A stretch of 22,299 bases of DNA from CAYNDB01 sp964395915 (GTDB lineage Bacteria > Nitrospinota_A > UBA7883 > JAJRTC01), in NCBI GenBank assembly GCA_964395915.1, contig CAYNDB010000030.1, positions 1-22,299 on the forward strand. The letters are read 5' to 3'. Shown one piece after another: positions 1-8,526 of this stretch; position 1 is the first letter of the stretch; the number at the start of each line of letters is the position of its first letter. A model generated the notes under the pieces. It ran no database searches and was not told where the DNA came from. It worked only from the letters and a program-made list of their open reading frames with translations. The position numbers and the translations under genes were made by a program.

Positions 1-1
1 C

Positions 2-367
2 GACCTTAAGGCGATTGACGGCCCTCTAAAAGTCGGCTCGGCGGAGATTGTTCCGGTGCCGGTGATGCATGGCGACATGGAGGTGTATGGATACAGGATG
101 AACGGACTTGCGTACGTTACCGACTGTTCGGCAATACCAACGCCGTCCATGGATGCGTTGCAAGGATTGAACACACTCATTCTTGGCGCGCTTGGGCTTA
201 AACGGCACAACACACATTTCACGATGGAAGAGGCGTTAGCCACCATAGAGGAGCTCGCCCCAAAAAAAGCGTATCTTACTCATTTAAATCACAATACCGG
301 ACACGATACCACCACACTTCCTGATAATGTCGAGCTTGCATGGGACGGACTGGAGGTGGATATATAG
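2..367 (+). CDS. MBL-fold metallohydrolase, C-terminal part (5' truncated)
   Basis: The reading frame is open from base 2 of the window to a TAG at 365-367, so only the last 121 codons are present; the methionine at 56 is internal. What is visible is the C-terminal half of a metallo-beta-lactamase-fold hydrolase of the PhnP/phosphoribosyl cyclic phosphodiesterase type. It has a metal-ligand HGD, a YVTD strand with the bridging aspartate, a THF element, and a C-terminal LTHLNHNTGHD segment followed by LPDNVELAWDGLEVDI. The N-terminal HxHxDH motif lies outside the window, so active-site completeness cannot be judged. The gene converges on the lipoprotein gene on the other strand, with 12 bases between the two stop codons. 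Family is confident; substrate is unknown (cyclic phosphoribosyl phosphates or other phosphodiesters). Confidence 0.85.
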   Translation, partial: DLKAIDGPLKVGSAEIVPVPVMHGDMEVYGYRMNGLAYVTDCSAIPTPSMDALQGLNTLILGALGLKRHNTHFTMEEALATIEELAPKKAYLTHLNHNTGHDTTTLPDNVELAWDGLEVDI

Positions 368-379
368 GTTATGCTTTAG

Positions 380-1153
380 TTAAAACAAATCGTCCAAAGT
401 ATTGTCGAAAGAGAAGTAACCCTTCGAAAAAGCGCCGCCATGTAGCACGCGGTTCCATTTGATGCGGGCTATAGCTCCTCTTTCAGGAAACTCTATAGTA
501 ACGCTTGATACGTATGGCGTTCCACCCCCCTTGGCGAAAGGCGAGAGAGTGACGATTATTTCTTCGCTGTCATCGCCTTCAAAGATAATTTTTTTAAGTT
601 TATCGGTATATTCAAGCGTCATCCCAGGCTTCGCCACCAGCGCTTTTTTCACTCCATCTTCTGAATAAGCCGAGACAACCCTCCCAAAGGTTGGTGGAGC
701 GCCTGTCACCATGGAACGCAAGACAGACACTGGTATGCTTAATCCGTCCAGACGAACGATATTTGCCGATTTCCCTGTCAGCACGGTTTTGCTCCCTGTT
801 TCAGGATCGATCCTTATCATACGTCCAGGCGCGCCAGCTACCGCCATTACGGTTTTTCCGACAGCGTTGAATATCTCCAGCCTGTACTTTTCCCCGGAAA
901 GCGCCAGAGTGATGGAGCCGCTATAGTCTGTCCCGCCACCTTTAAGGTCTATGGATCCCAAACCTGTAAACGACGGGTAATCCGGTTTCCTTAACCTATC
1001 GATATCCTGAAGAACCGTTTTTTTATCCAGCCTGACAGAGACGCATGAAACAAGGGACGTCAGCAATACGAAGGGAAAAACGGCAATGAAAATTGAGGAT
1101 AATAACGAACGGCGGCGCATTCGCGCTACGTGATCGGATGGGACGGAAGGCAC
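380..1153 (-). CDS. Putative LolB/DUF4292-like outer-membrane lipoprotein
   Basis: The product is 257 residues from a GTG start. After a basic N-terminus (RMRRR) comes a hydrophobic segment ending in the lipobox LVSC, with the acylated cysteine at residue 37, so it should be a lipoprotein. The rest is predicted beta-rich (for example GLGSIDLKGGGTDYSGSITLAL, then YRLEIFNAVGK), the pattern of the LolB/LppX/DUF4292 half-barrel that binds acyl chains and helps deliver lipoproteins to the outer membrane. I assign the fold by pattern only. It lies 14 bases downstream of the TPR lipoprotein gene on the same strand, so co-transcription is very likely. Start choice is uncertain: the GTG has only a weak AGGA 12 bases upstream, while an in-frame ATG at 1120 would give a more compact signal peptide but has no ribosome binding site. 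Confidence 0.6.
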   Translation of the reverse strand: MPSVPSDHVARMRRRSLLSSIFIAVFPFVLLTSLVSCVSVRLDKKTVLQDIDRLRKPDYPSFTGLGSIDLKGGGTDYSGSITLALSGEKYRLEIFNAVGKTVMAVAGAPGRMIRIDPETGSKTVLTGKSANIVRLDGLSIPVSVLRSMVTGAPPTFGRVVSAYSEDGVKKALVAKPGMTLEYTDKLKKIIFEGDDSEEIIVTLSPFAKGGGTPYVSSVTIEFPERGAIARIKWNRVLHGGAFSKGYFSFDNTLDDLF

Positions 1154-1167
1154 GACAGGGGATGATC

Positions 1168-2970
1168 CTATTTGTCTCCCCTTTCTTTTAAAGATATCGC
1201 TTCGATATTATGAAGTTTTGCTCTGACAGATTCCCTGTCCAGATCCCGTCCGTCATTGTTGTCCGACTTGAGTGATCGCTTGTATGCGTTTATAGCGGCG
1301 GTACGATCTTTAAGAGAGGAATAGATGTCTCCTAAATGTTCGAATACTGTAGGGTCCGGCGGAATGTTGCGCACTGCGATAAGCAACTGCTTTAAGGCCT
1401 CATCATAGCGGCCCTGTTTGTAATATATCCATCCCAGCGAATCAATAAAATATCCGTTTTCAGGCTCAAGCTCGAGGGCGCTCATAACGTAGCTTTCCGC
1501 CTTATCAAGGTCCTTCCCTTGTTCCGCATAAATATAGCCAAGGTAGTTCAATGCATTAGCGTGTTTTGGGTCGAGTTCTATAACTTTTTTCATCGACTCA
1601 ATACATTTATCGTACTGCTTCATCTTTTCATACAAAATACCTAGATAAAAATAATACTTCCCTTCATCTTTATTTAAAGCCAGCGCCTGCAAAAACGCTT
1701 CCTCAGCCTCCTCGTTGTTATTGAGCTTGTCCTGAAGTATGCCAACAAAATAATGAAGCTCCGGGTCTTTAGGGTCCAGCTCAACCGCCATTTCGGCGAA
1801 TTTCCGAGCTTCTTCAATATTGTCGGCCTTGGAGTACAGCTCGGAAATCTTCACATAGATTTCACGAGTGTCCGGGCCGCCAGTTATAAGGCGTTTCCAG
1901 ACTCCTATCGCCTCGCTCAGCAGGTCCAAGCGTTCAAAAATCGTGGCTATGTAAAACGCGACCCGCCTGTTTCCCGGATCTTTCGCGCGGACCAGCTGGA
2001 AGTGCTCCAACGCTTTTTTCAAGTCGCCCACAACACCCATGACCTCGGCCTGCCGCCAATAGGTTAAAGCCAATTTGAAATGCAGGTCCAGGTCATCCGG
2101 CTCATTCTGGACAAGGCTCTCAAGCTGACCTATCGCTTTGTCGTATGATTCCTTAAGAAGATACGCTTCAGCCAGCAAAACGCGAATCTCCTCAGACTTG
2201 GGATTTACTTTCAGGTACTTTTCATACACCGCGATAGAGGCGTCAATTTTTTTCTGTAAACGGTATACGAGAGCAAGCCCCGCGTGGCCCTTCGAAAATC
2301 TTGGGAATTGTTTTATCAGGTCTTCAAACGCTTCTTCAGCCTTGTCAAGCCGCCCAAGGGAAATCAACGCGCGGCCTTTATAATAGAGGCCTAGCGCGTC
2401 ATGCGGGAAAAACTTGTTATACTTTTCCAACGCCTGTAGAGCTTTCTCAAACTGTTTATCTTTAAGGTAAGCGACCGCAAGGTAAATCCAGGAGTTTTTT
2501 TGCTCCGAATCAAGCGCCAAGGCTCGTTCAAAGTACTTGACGGCTTCCCCCGGCTGGTTGATCCCCGAATAAATACCACCGAGAATAGTAAGTAAAGGAA
2601 CATTATCCCGGTCTATTTCTATCCCCCTGCTCGCAATGTCAATCGCGTTGTCGAGCTGCCCCATTCTGAGGAAAAGAGTGGCGGTCTTCTCATAGGCTTT
2701 TAGAATGGATTCGTCATAATCCACCGCCAGCAGAAAATGCTCTATAGCTTTATTATATTTCCCTTCTTTTTCGCTAATCAGGCCACGAAGGTAATGGTAA
2801 TACGCGTCGGACCTGTCCTTCGGCTCCCAAGCCATAACAGATTCCGGTTTACCGCCATCTTTAAGGATTTTACCTTTATCCGCCAGATCAGATGACGCTG
2901 TGGCGCAAGCGGTCACAAAAAAAGTGAGCGCCAAAAGAAGGATATTTCGTAACAATTTCATACGTAACAT
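1168..2970 (-). CDS. TPR-repeat lipoprotein
   Basis: This 600-residue protein begins with a signal peptide ending in the lipobox VTAC (cysteine 22), giving a lipid-anchored periplasmic or outer-membrane protein. From about residue 55 to the end it is almost entirely tetratricopeptide repeats, seen as recurring 34-residue units with A-x-x-x-Y/F and ALELDP/AVELDPKDPEL-type turns; roughly a dozen or more units are present. TPR arrays are scaffolds for protein-protein contacts; no catalytic domain is visible. It is followed after 14 bases by the LolB-like lipoprotein, a pairing that suggests a shared envelope-assembly task (inference). A second in-frame ATG three codons on (2961) is an alternative start; neither has a clear Shine-Dalgarno sequence. 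C-terminal residues (KERGDK) are polar, with no second anchor. Confidence 0.85.
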   Translation of the reverse strand: MLRMKLLRNILLLALTFFVTACATASSDLADKGKILKDGGKPESVMAWEPKDRSDAYYHYLRGLISEKEGKYNKAIEHFLLAVDYDESILKAYEKTATLFLRMGQLDNAIDIASRGIEIDRDNVPLLTILGGIYSGINQPGEAVKYFERALALDSEQKNSWIYLAVAYLKDKQFEKALQALEKYNKFFPHDALGLYYKGRALISLGRLDKAEEAFEDLIKQFPRFSKGHAGLALVYRLQKKIDASIAVYEKYLKVNPKSEEIRVLLAEAYLLKESYDKAIGQLESLVQNEPDDLDLHFKLALTYWRQAEVMGVVGDLKKALEHFQLVRAKDPGNRRVAFYIATIFERLDLLSEAIGVWKRLITGGPDTREIYVKISELYSKADNIEEARKFAEMAVELDPKDPELHYFVGILQDKLNNNEEAEEAFLQALALNKDEGKYYFYLGILYEKMKQYDKCIESMKKVIELDPKHANALNYLGYIYAEQGKDLDKAESYVMSALELEPENGYFIDSLGWIYYKQGRYDEALKQLLIAVRNIPPDPTVFEHLGDIYSSLKDRTAAINAYKRSLKSDNNDGRDLDRESVRAKLHNIEAISLKERGDK

Positions 2971-3111
2971 TTCAAGCCGGGACGCGGCTTTTTAAACATG
3001 GGCCTGCGCGCCGCAATGCCTTTTCCAATTGGTAGCAAAACCACTGTTTTTGGAATTTGCGCGGGTGGTACAAATGCCGCTAAAAAGCCTGCCACTATAA
3101 AAATAACAACT

Positions 3112-3123
3112 TGTGAAATCACA
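3112..3123. repeat. Small palindrome TGTGAAATCACA
   Basis: Two five-base arms TGTGA/TCACA separated by two bases lie immediately after the dciA stop codon, about 140 bases upstream of the TPR gene. The arms match Crp-family half-sites but the spacing is 2 rather than 6, so it is not a standard Crp site. It is recorded only as a symmetrical element in the 154-base gap, which otherwise shows no gene. Confidence 0.25.
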
Positions 3124-3124
3124 C

Positions 3125-3604
3125 CTAATCTCTGCCCTTTTTTCCTATACTTCTTAGAATAACCCGTTTAAAAGTAGAACACAATTGAGAATCGGAAACC
3201 GACGACAAAGCGTTTTCCATCTCCATTCTCTCAGGTTCTGTAAGAGGTTTTTCCTCGGCGGGGGGATTTCTGTCGACCCTACTTGATGGAATTGCGACTT
3301 TATTATTTTGAACTATCATTACCTGTTCCACCTCAGGCCCTCTAAACATTGCGTTTACCTTGGATCTTATTTCCGACCTTAGAAATAACATGGAGTTTAC
3401 CCACACAGCCTCCGTAGCCCAGATAGTAAGCGTCCCCTTTTCCACTCTGGCAGGGCGCGACACCATGGCAAGTTGAGGCCCCACCACTTCCCCCCAGCGA
3501 CGCTCTAACTCCATCAGCCTGGAAAGGTCTCCCTTAAAAGAAGACCTGAACGCGGAATCCAGAACCGAACCGATGCTTTTGGGTTTTCTGGAATTTCGTT
3601 TCAC
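3125..3604 (-). CDS. dciA: DUF721 / DciA-family protein
   Basis: The 159-residue product has the DUF721 pattern: IGSVLDSAF near the N-terminus, then a WGEVVGPQLAMVSRPARVEKGTL-type core with the conserved tryptophan and VGP, and WVNSMLFLRSEI with the conserved aromatic/leucine run (about residues 10-90). DciA members load or assist the replicative helicase DnaB in bacteria lacking DnaC/DnaI. The C-terminal half (about 100-159) is polar and poorly conserved, as usual for the family. The start is GTG at 3604, supported by AGGAG seven to eight bases upstream. It is transcribed divergently from yjbQ, with a 94-base spacer. The family is clear; the helicase-loader role is transferred from the family. 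Confidence 0.8.
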   Translation of the reverse strand: MKRNSRKPKSIGSVLDSAFRSSFKGDLSRLMELERRWGEVVGPQLAMVSRPARVEKGTLTIWATEAVWVNSMLFLRSEIRSKVNAMFRGPEVEQVMIVQNNKVAIPSSRVDRNPPAEEKPLTEPERMEMENALSSVSDSQLCSTFKRVILRSIGKKGRD

Positions 3605-3698
3605 CCTCTATTCTCCTATCTTGTAAAGGGGGTTGCTTTTGGGTTGTGTTTCGTTTATTTTCATTTTTCTATCTATTTAGAGGTTAGCACGTAAAATT

Positions 3699-4112
3699 AT
3701 GACATTCCATACAGAATACCTGTGGTTCAACACAACCCGGAAGCGCGAATATATCAATATTACTGATAAGGTAGAAGGCATTGTCCAGGCTTCCAGTGTG
3801 AGTGAAGGAATGGTATTGGTATCGGCAATGCATATTACCGCCGGGGTATGGGTGAACGATGCGGAAGGCGGATTGCTTTCCGATATAGATAAATGGTTGG
3901 AAAATCTGGCTCCCTATGACCCAGACTACCAGCACCATCGCACAGGTGAAAATAATGGAGACGCACACCTTAAAAACCTTCTGGTTCACAACCAGGTCAT
4001 GCTCCCTATAACCGGAGGCATGCTCGACCTTGGCCCATGGCAGCAGGTTTACTACGCTGAATTTGACGGACGACGGAAAAAAAGAGCCGTTGTAAAGGTG
4101 ATGGGAGAATGA
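3699..4112 (+). CDS. yjbQ: YjbQ/UPF0047 family protein (secondary thiamine-phosphate synthase-like)
   Basis: This is a full-length 137-residue member of the YjbQ/UPF0047 family. The diagnostic motifs are all present: HITAGVWVND (about residues 45-54), the HHRTGENNGDAHLK metal/active-site block (about 79-92), and the closing GMLDLGPWQQVYYAEFDG. Family members have weak thiamine-phosphate synthase activity and are annotated as secondary thiamine-phosphate synthase, but the physiological role is unsettled. The stop overlaps the gcvT start as ATGA (4109-4112), so it is translationally coupled and heads the glycine-cleavage operon. The start at 3699 is fixed by the usual family N-terminus and an in-frame TAA just upstream; the only purine-rich site, AGAGG, is about 15 bases away, longer than ideal. 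Confidence 0.9.
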   Translation: MTFHTEYLWFNTTRKREYINITDKVEGIVQASSVSEGMVLVSAMHITAGVWVNDAEGGLLSDIDKWLENLAPYDPDYQHHRTGENNGDAHLKNLLVHNQVMLPITGGMLDLGPWQQVYYAEFDGRRKKRAVVKVMGE

Positions 4113-5254
4113 CAGTACGCAACACGCCGCTTTATGGCATTCATAAAAAGCTGGGGGCGAAAATGGTCGATTTCCATGGCTGGCGCATGCCTGTTCAATA
4201 CAGCTCCATTCTGGAGGAACATAAAAGCGTGCGAGAGAAAGTCGGAATATTCGATGTTTCGCACATGGGCGAGATCGAGGTTAAAGGGGAACACGCCAAA
4301 GAGCTTCTTCAATGGCTTACCCCAAACGATTTGAACCAGCTTGAGGATGGGCGTGTTCAATATTCCGCCCTTATGAATGAAAATGGAGGAGTAATCGACG
4401 ATCTCTTGATATATGCGATAAGCAAAGAAAGATATTTCTTGTGCGTCAACGCTTCCAATGTAGGCAAGGATGTCAACTGGCTTGCCGACCACGCCTTGCA
4501 ATACCCTGATGTGGAGGTGGTAAACGTCTCTCGCCGATATGGAATGATATCCGTGCAGGGGCCGAACGCCGAATCGCTTTTCAGAACTTTAACCAAGCTC
4601 GATGTTACCAAGATGGAGTATTACACCTTCTCGGTAGTCATGATTGGTGAACATAATTGCATCCTTTCACGCACAGGGTATACGGGCGAAGACGGTTTTG
4701 AAATATTCTGCGAGTGGAGAGACGCTCCGCAACTGTGGGAATATATCATGGGTAAGGGAAAACATTTCGGCATCAAACCTATCGGTTTGGGAGCGAGAGA
4801 CACGTTGAGGATGGAAATGCGATACCCGTTGCACGGACAGGAGCTTGACGAAAATACAACGCCGCTGGAAGCCGGGCTTGACTGGATAGTCAAGCTGAAC
4901 AAGGAAAGTGAGTTTATCTGTATGAACGCGCTTTTAAAACAGAAAGAAAACGGGGTCGATCGTAAAATCGTTGGTTTAACAATGATGGGCAGAGGTATCC
5001 CTCGGTCGGGATACGCTGTATTTCATAACGATGAGAAAGTAGGAGAGATTACCAGCGGAACAATGAGCCCGACGTTAAAAAAGGCTATTGGAATAGGTTA
5101 TGTCCGCCCAGACCTCGCTGTTACAGGGACTACGCTTTACGTTGAAATAAGGGGCGCAAAAGTTGAGGCGGAAGTAAGCAAGACTCCTTTTGTGGAATCC
5201 CATGTAAAAAGGAGCAAGCCTGCCGAGGCGCTTCAGCAAAAAACGGTCGAATAA
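4109..5254 (+). CDS. gcvT: Aminomethyltransferase (glycine cleavage T protein)
   Basis: This 381-residue protein is the T protein, which takes the aminomethyl group from lipoyl-H protein and passes the one-carbon unit to tetrahydrofolate, releasing ammonia. Visible hallmarks are FHGWRMPVQY near residue 22, IFDVSHMGEIEVKG at about 47-60, the NENGGVIDDLL block with the catalytic aspartate at about residue 97, RTGYTGEDGFEIF around 190, and the C-terminal barrel motif GEITSGTMSPTLKKAIGIGYV. Typical length is about 365; the extra residues are a lysine-rich C-terminal tail. It overlaps yjbQ by four bases (ATGA) and is followed by gcvH after 24 bases. All key residues seem intact. Confidence 0.97.
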   Translation: MTVRNTPLYGIHKKLGAKMVDFHGWRMPVQYSSILEEHKSVREKVGIFDVSHMGEIEVKGEHAKELLQWLTPNDLNQLEDGRVQYSALMNENGGVIDDLLIYAISKERYFLCVNASNVGKDVNWLADHALQYPDVEVVNVSRRYGMISVQGPNAESLFRTLTKLDVTKMEYYTFSVVMIGEHNCILSRTGYTGEDGFEIFCEWRDAPQLWEYIMGKGKHFGIKPIGLGARDTLRMEMRYPLHGQELDENTTPLEAGLDWIVKLNKESEFICMNALLKQKENGVDRKIVGLTMMGRGIPRSGYAVFHNDEKVGEITSGTMSPTLKKAIGIGYVRPDLAVTGTTLYVEIRGAKVEAEVSKTPFVESHVKRSKPAEALQQKTVE

Positions 5255-5278
5255 AATAATAATAAATGGGGAGTCAAA

Positions 5279-5656
5279 ATGGAATTTCCTGATGGGTTGC
5301 TCTACACCAAAGATCATGAATGGGTCAAAATCGAAGGGGATGTCGCTACTGTCGGAGTAACCGATTTCGCTCAAAGCGAGCTTGGAGATATAGTTTTTGT
5401 CGAATTGCCTGAAGAAGGCGGGACACTTGGCGTTAATGAAAGCTTCGGCGTCGCCGAATCCGTTAAAACCGTGTCCGATCTCTACTCCCCTTTAAGCGGC
5501 GACGTCATCGAAATCAATAAAGAGCTGGAGGCGGCTCCTGAGCTTGTAAACGAAAGCCCCTATGAAAAAGGCTGGATGATTAAGCTTAAGATAAGCGATC
5601 CAAAAGAGAGGGAAAGCTTGCTAAACGCCGCTGATTATAAAAAGCTTACAAAGTAG
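5279..5656 (+). CDS. gcvH: Glycine cleavage system H protein (lipoyl carrier)
   Basis: The 125-residue H protein carries the swinging lipoyl arm between P and T proteins (and the separate dihydrolipoyl dehydrogenase, not in this window). The lipoylation site lies in GVAESVKTVSDLYSPLSG, with the modified lysine at residue 63; the N-terminal YTKDHEWVKIEGDVATVGVTDFAQ and the ELGDIVFVELPE strand are canonical. A strong GGGGAG ribosome binding site lies at 5268-5273, five bases before the ATG. It is the third gene of the operon; the gcvPA GTG start follows 10 bases after its stop. Confidence 0.98.
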   Translation: MEFPDGLLYTKDHEWVKIEGDVATVGVTDFAQSELGDIVFVELPEEGGTLGVNESFGVAESVKTVSDLYSPLSGDVIEINKELEAAPELVNESPYEKGWMIKLKISDPKERESLLNAADYKKLTK

Positions 5657-5666
5657 AAGGGTCATC

Positions 5667-7016
5667 GTGCGTTTTATCCCGCTTACAGAGTCCGACAAGG
5701 TCAAGATGTTGAAAACTATAGGCGCAGGCTCTGTGGACGAACTGTTTGCCGATATCCCGGAAGACGCCGGACTTGATCGGAAGCTTAACCTGCCAGCCCC
5801 TTTGCCGGAGCCTTCGTTAATAGAATATTTCGAAAAACTCAGCGCTCAAAATAACCAAACGCCAGCGAACCAAAGCTTCCTTGGCGCGGGAGCGTACAGG
5901 CATCATGTCCCGGCCGCTGTCGACCAGCTGCTTCTTCGCGGGGAGCTTTTCACAGCGTATACGCCATATCAGCCGGAAGTAAGCCAGGGAACGCTTATGA
6001 CCACATACGAGTTCCAGACATATACCGCGGCTCTGCTGGGAATGGATATCGCCAACGCCTCTATGTACGACGGCGCGTCGTCGCTGGCGGAAGCCGTCAT
6101 TATGGCCAAAAGGGTGACGAGAAAAAACAGGGTTGTGATGTCCAGCCTCGTCCATCCTCATTGGCGTGAAGTGGCCGCCACATATACGCAAGACCTTGAC
6201 GTTGAAATTGTGGTTGTTGAATGCGCTGAAGCGGGAAAGACTTCCGCGAAAAGCCTTGTTGAAGTGGCGGGAGACGGCTTAGCCGCCATTGTCGTTCAGT
6301 ATCCCAATTTTATGGGTTGCTTGGAGGATTTAGAATCTATCCGGAAAGTGTGCGACGATACCGGAGCCCTGATGATAGTCGCCGTGGCGGAGCCTGTAGC
6401 GATGGGAATTATAGAGCCGCCGGGCCGGTTTGGGGCGGATATAGTGGTGGCCGAAGGGCGCTCTTTTGGCAATTCGGTGTCATACGGCGGGCCGGGGCTT
6501 GGCATGTTCGCCACTAAAGATAAATGGGCAAGGCAGATTCCCGGCAGGCTGGTGGGAAAAACCAACGACCTCAATGGCGAGAGGGGATATGTTTTAACGC
6601 TTGCCACGAGAGAACAGCACATAAGACGTGAGAAGGCGACATCGAACATATGCTCCAACCAGGCTCTTTGCGCCACCGCCGCGGCGATACATATAAGCCT
6701 GCTTGGCAGGACAGGTCTGCGCGAGCTTGCGGTTCGAAACCTCACCAGCGCGAAGTATCTTGCGGATAAACTGTCGTCTCTAAAGGGGTTTCAGCTTCTA
6801 TACGATCATCCGTTTTTTAACGAAGTGGCGGTGAAAACGCCATTACCGGTAGCGGCTTTAAACGAAAAATTGTCACAAAAAGGTTTTACAGGCGGGTTTG
6901 ATCTTTCGTCACATTATCCATCGCTTGAGAACGCTATGTTGTTTTGCGCCACAGAAACACATGCGAAAGAGGATATCGACAGGCTTGTTGATGCGTTGTC
7001 GGAGATTGAAAAATGA
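5667..7016 (+). CDS. gcvPA: Glycine dehydrogenase (decarboxylating) subunit 1
   Basis: This is the N-terminal-half subunit of the heterodimeric P protein; 449 residues is the usual length. Canonical features include the opening FIPLTESDKVKML, the FLGAGAYRHHVPAAVDQLL block near residue 75, FTAYTPYQPEVSQGTLMTTYEFQT, MYDGASSLAEA, and GRSFGNSVSYGGPGLGMFA with RQIPGRLVGKT. With GcvPB it decarboxylates glycine using pyridoxal phosphate and loads the aminomethyl group on GcvH. The start is a GTG at 5667, preceded by AGAAGGG at proper spacing. The stop overlaps the gcvPB start as ATGA, consistent with equimolar synthesis of the two subunits. Confidence 0.97.
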   Translation: MRFIPLTESDKVKMLKTIGAGSVDELFADIPEDAGLDRKLNLPAPLPEPSLIEYFEKLSAQNNQTPANQSFLGAGAYRHHVPAAVDQLLLRGELFTAYTPYQPEVSQGTLMTTYEFQTYTAALLGMDIANASMYDGASSLAEAVIMAKRVTRKNRVVMSSLVHPHWREVAATYTQDLDVEIVVVECAEAGKTSAKSLVEVAGDGLAAIVVQYPNFMGCLEDLESIRKVCDDTGALMIVAVAEPVAMGIIEPPGRFGADIVVAEGRSFGNSVSYGGPGLGMFATKDKWARQIPGRLVGKTNDLNGERGYVLTLATREQHIRREKATSNICSNQALCATAAAIHISLLGRTGLRELAVRNLTSAKYLADKLSSLKGFQLLYDHPFFNEVAVKTPLPVAALNEKLSQKGFTGGFDLSSHYPSLENAMLFCATETHAKEDIDRLVDALSEIEK

Positions 7017-8497
7017 CATTACAATCGCAACGCGGCTTAATGTTCCGCGAAGATGAAATATTTGGCAGAGGTTCGCCCGGTCGGTCCGGAGTGGATATTG
7101 CCGACGGTAACTTTTCTGAAAAAGCCGACCCTGTAAAACTTCTTCCCGAAGGATTTGTGCGGGACGATCTTGAAGGGTTTCCGGAACTTTCCGAGCCGGA
7201 AGTGATACGCCACTACACAAGGCTATCGCAATGGAATTTCAGTATCGACACTAACATGTACCCGCTGGGGTCATGCACGATGAAATATAACCCAAGGGTG
7301 AACGAAGCTGTGGCGAGGATGAGCGGGTTTGCGAACATGCACCCATACCAGCCGGACTCCGAATGTCAGGGCACATTAAAACTCATACACGACCTTGGGA
7401 AATGGCTGTGCGAAATCGTAGGGATGAACGCCGCCACTCTTCAACCCGCCGCCGGAGCGCATGGAGAGTTTGCAGGGCTTCTGATGGTCCGCGCAGCGCT
7501 TGAAAAAAGAGGAGACGCAAGATCGAAAGTGATATTGCCGGACTCGTCCCACGGCACCAACCCGGCCTCGGCGGCGTTATGCGGATATAAAGCTGTCACT
7601 CTTAAAAGCAATGAGAACGGAAAAATTGATTTAAACGAACTCGACAAGCTGATGGACGATCAGGTGGCCGCGCTTATGGTCACCAACCCGAACACTCTCG
7701 GTATATTCGAATCGGACATAGTGGAGGTTGCAAGAATCGTCCACGATAGGGGGGGATTCGTATATTGCGACGGGGCGAACCTGAGCGCGTTACTAGGCAA
7801 GGCAAGGTTCGGAGATATGGGTGTGGACGTGGCGCACCTGAACCTGCACAAAACTTTTTCCACTCCGCACGGAGGAGGAGGGCCTGGCGCGGGGCCAGTG
7901 TGCGTGGTGGAGGAGCTTGCGCCTTTTTTACCGACTCCGATGGTCGTGGAGAACAACGGCGTGTACAGCATGGATTATGACAGGGCGGATTCTGTTGGCC
8001 GCATACACGGTTTCAACGGCAACGTAGGCGTCCTTCTCCGCGCGGCGGCGTATATTCTCTCCATGGGCGCTGATGGGTTGAAAGAAGCGACTGAAGCGGC
8101 GGTGATAAACGCTAACTATATTAAAGCGAGGCTTTCGAAACATTACTATGTCCCATACGAGGGGCATAACCTGCATGAATGCGTGTTGAACGACAAGCTT
8201 CAGAACGAACATGATGTGACCACGATGGATATCGCCAAGGGGTTGATAGACCGCGGTTTTCATCCTCCGACGATATATTTCCCGCTCATCGTGCGAGGCG
8301 CGCTGATGATCGAACCTACGGAAACGGAATCTAAAGAAACGCTGGACGAATTCTGCGACGCGATGATAGATATCGCCGAGAAAGCCAAGAGCGACCCTGC
8401 GTCATTGAAACAGGCTCCGATCAATACCGTCCGACGCAGGCTTGACGAAGCCACAGCCGCCCGCAACCCGGAGCTTCGGTGCAGGATCTGTTCCTGA
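7013..8497 (+). CDS. gcvPB: Glycine dehydrogenase (decarboxylating) subunit 2
   Basis: The 494-residue catalytic half of the split P protein. The pyridoxal-phosphate lysine is K280 in the motif AHLNLHKTFSTPHGGGGPG; other signatures are NMYPLGSCTMKYNPR, LQPAAGAHGEFAG, DSSHGTNPASAA, VTNPNTLGIFE and YCDGANLSALLG. The split arrangement (GcvPA + GcvPB) is common in Gram-positives, archaea, Thermotogae and many deltaproteobacterial-grade lineages, in contrast to the single GcvP of E. coli. It is the last gene of the operon; lpd and lipoylation genes are not next to it. The 29 bases to the convergent membrane-protein gene show no clear hairpin terminator. Confidence 0.97.
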   Translation: MTLQSQRGLMFREDEIFGRGSPGRSGVDIADGNFSEKADPVKLLPEGFVRDDLEGFPELSEPEVIRHYTRLSQWNFSIDTNMYPLGSCTMKYNPRVNEAVARMSGFANMHPYQPDSECQGTLKLIHDLGKWLCEIVGMNAATLQPAAGAHGEFAGLLMVRAALEKRGDARSKVILPDSSHGTNPASAALCGYKAVTLKSNENGKIDLNELDKLMDDQVAALMVTNPNTLGIFESDIVEVARIVHDRGGFVYCDGANLSALLGKARFGDMGVDVAHLNLHKTFSTPHGGGGPGAGPVCVVEELAPFLPTPMVVENNGVYSMDYDRADSVGRIHGFNGNVGVLLRAAAYILSMGADGLKEATEAAVINANYIKARLSKHYYVPYEGHNLHECVLNDKLQNEHDVTTMDIAKGLIDRGFHPPTIYFPLIVRGALMIEPTETESKETLDEFCDAMIDIAEKAKSDPASLKQAPINTVRRRLDEATAARNPELRCRICS

Positions 8498-8526
8498 CAC
8501 CATCGGATCAAGGCTTCTACCAGTTT

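Noticed and set aside
3112..3123. Crp/Fnr site
   Set aside because: The half-sites TGTGA/TCACA are 2 bases apart instead of 6 (or the 4 of Fnr), so it does not fit.
3605..3698. Glycine or TPP riboswitch ahead of yjbQ-gcv
   Set aside because: Only 94 bases separate the divergent genes and none of the conserved riboswitch cores is seen.
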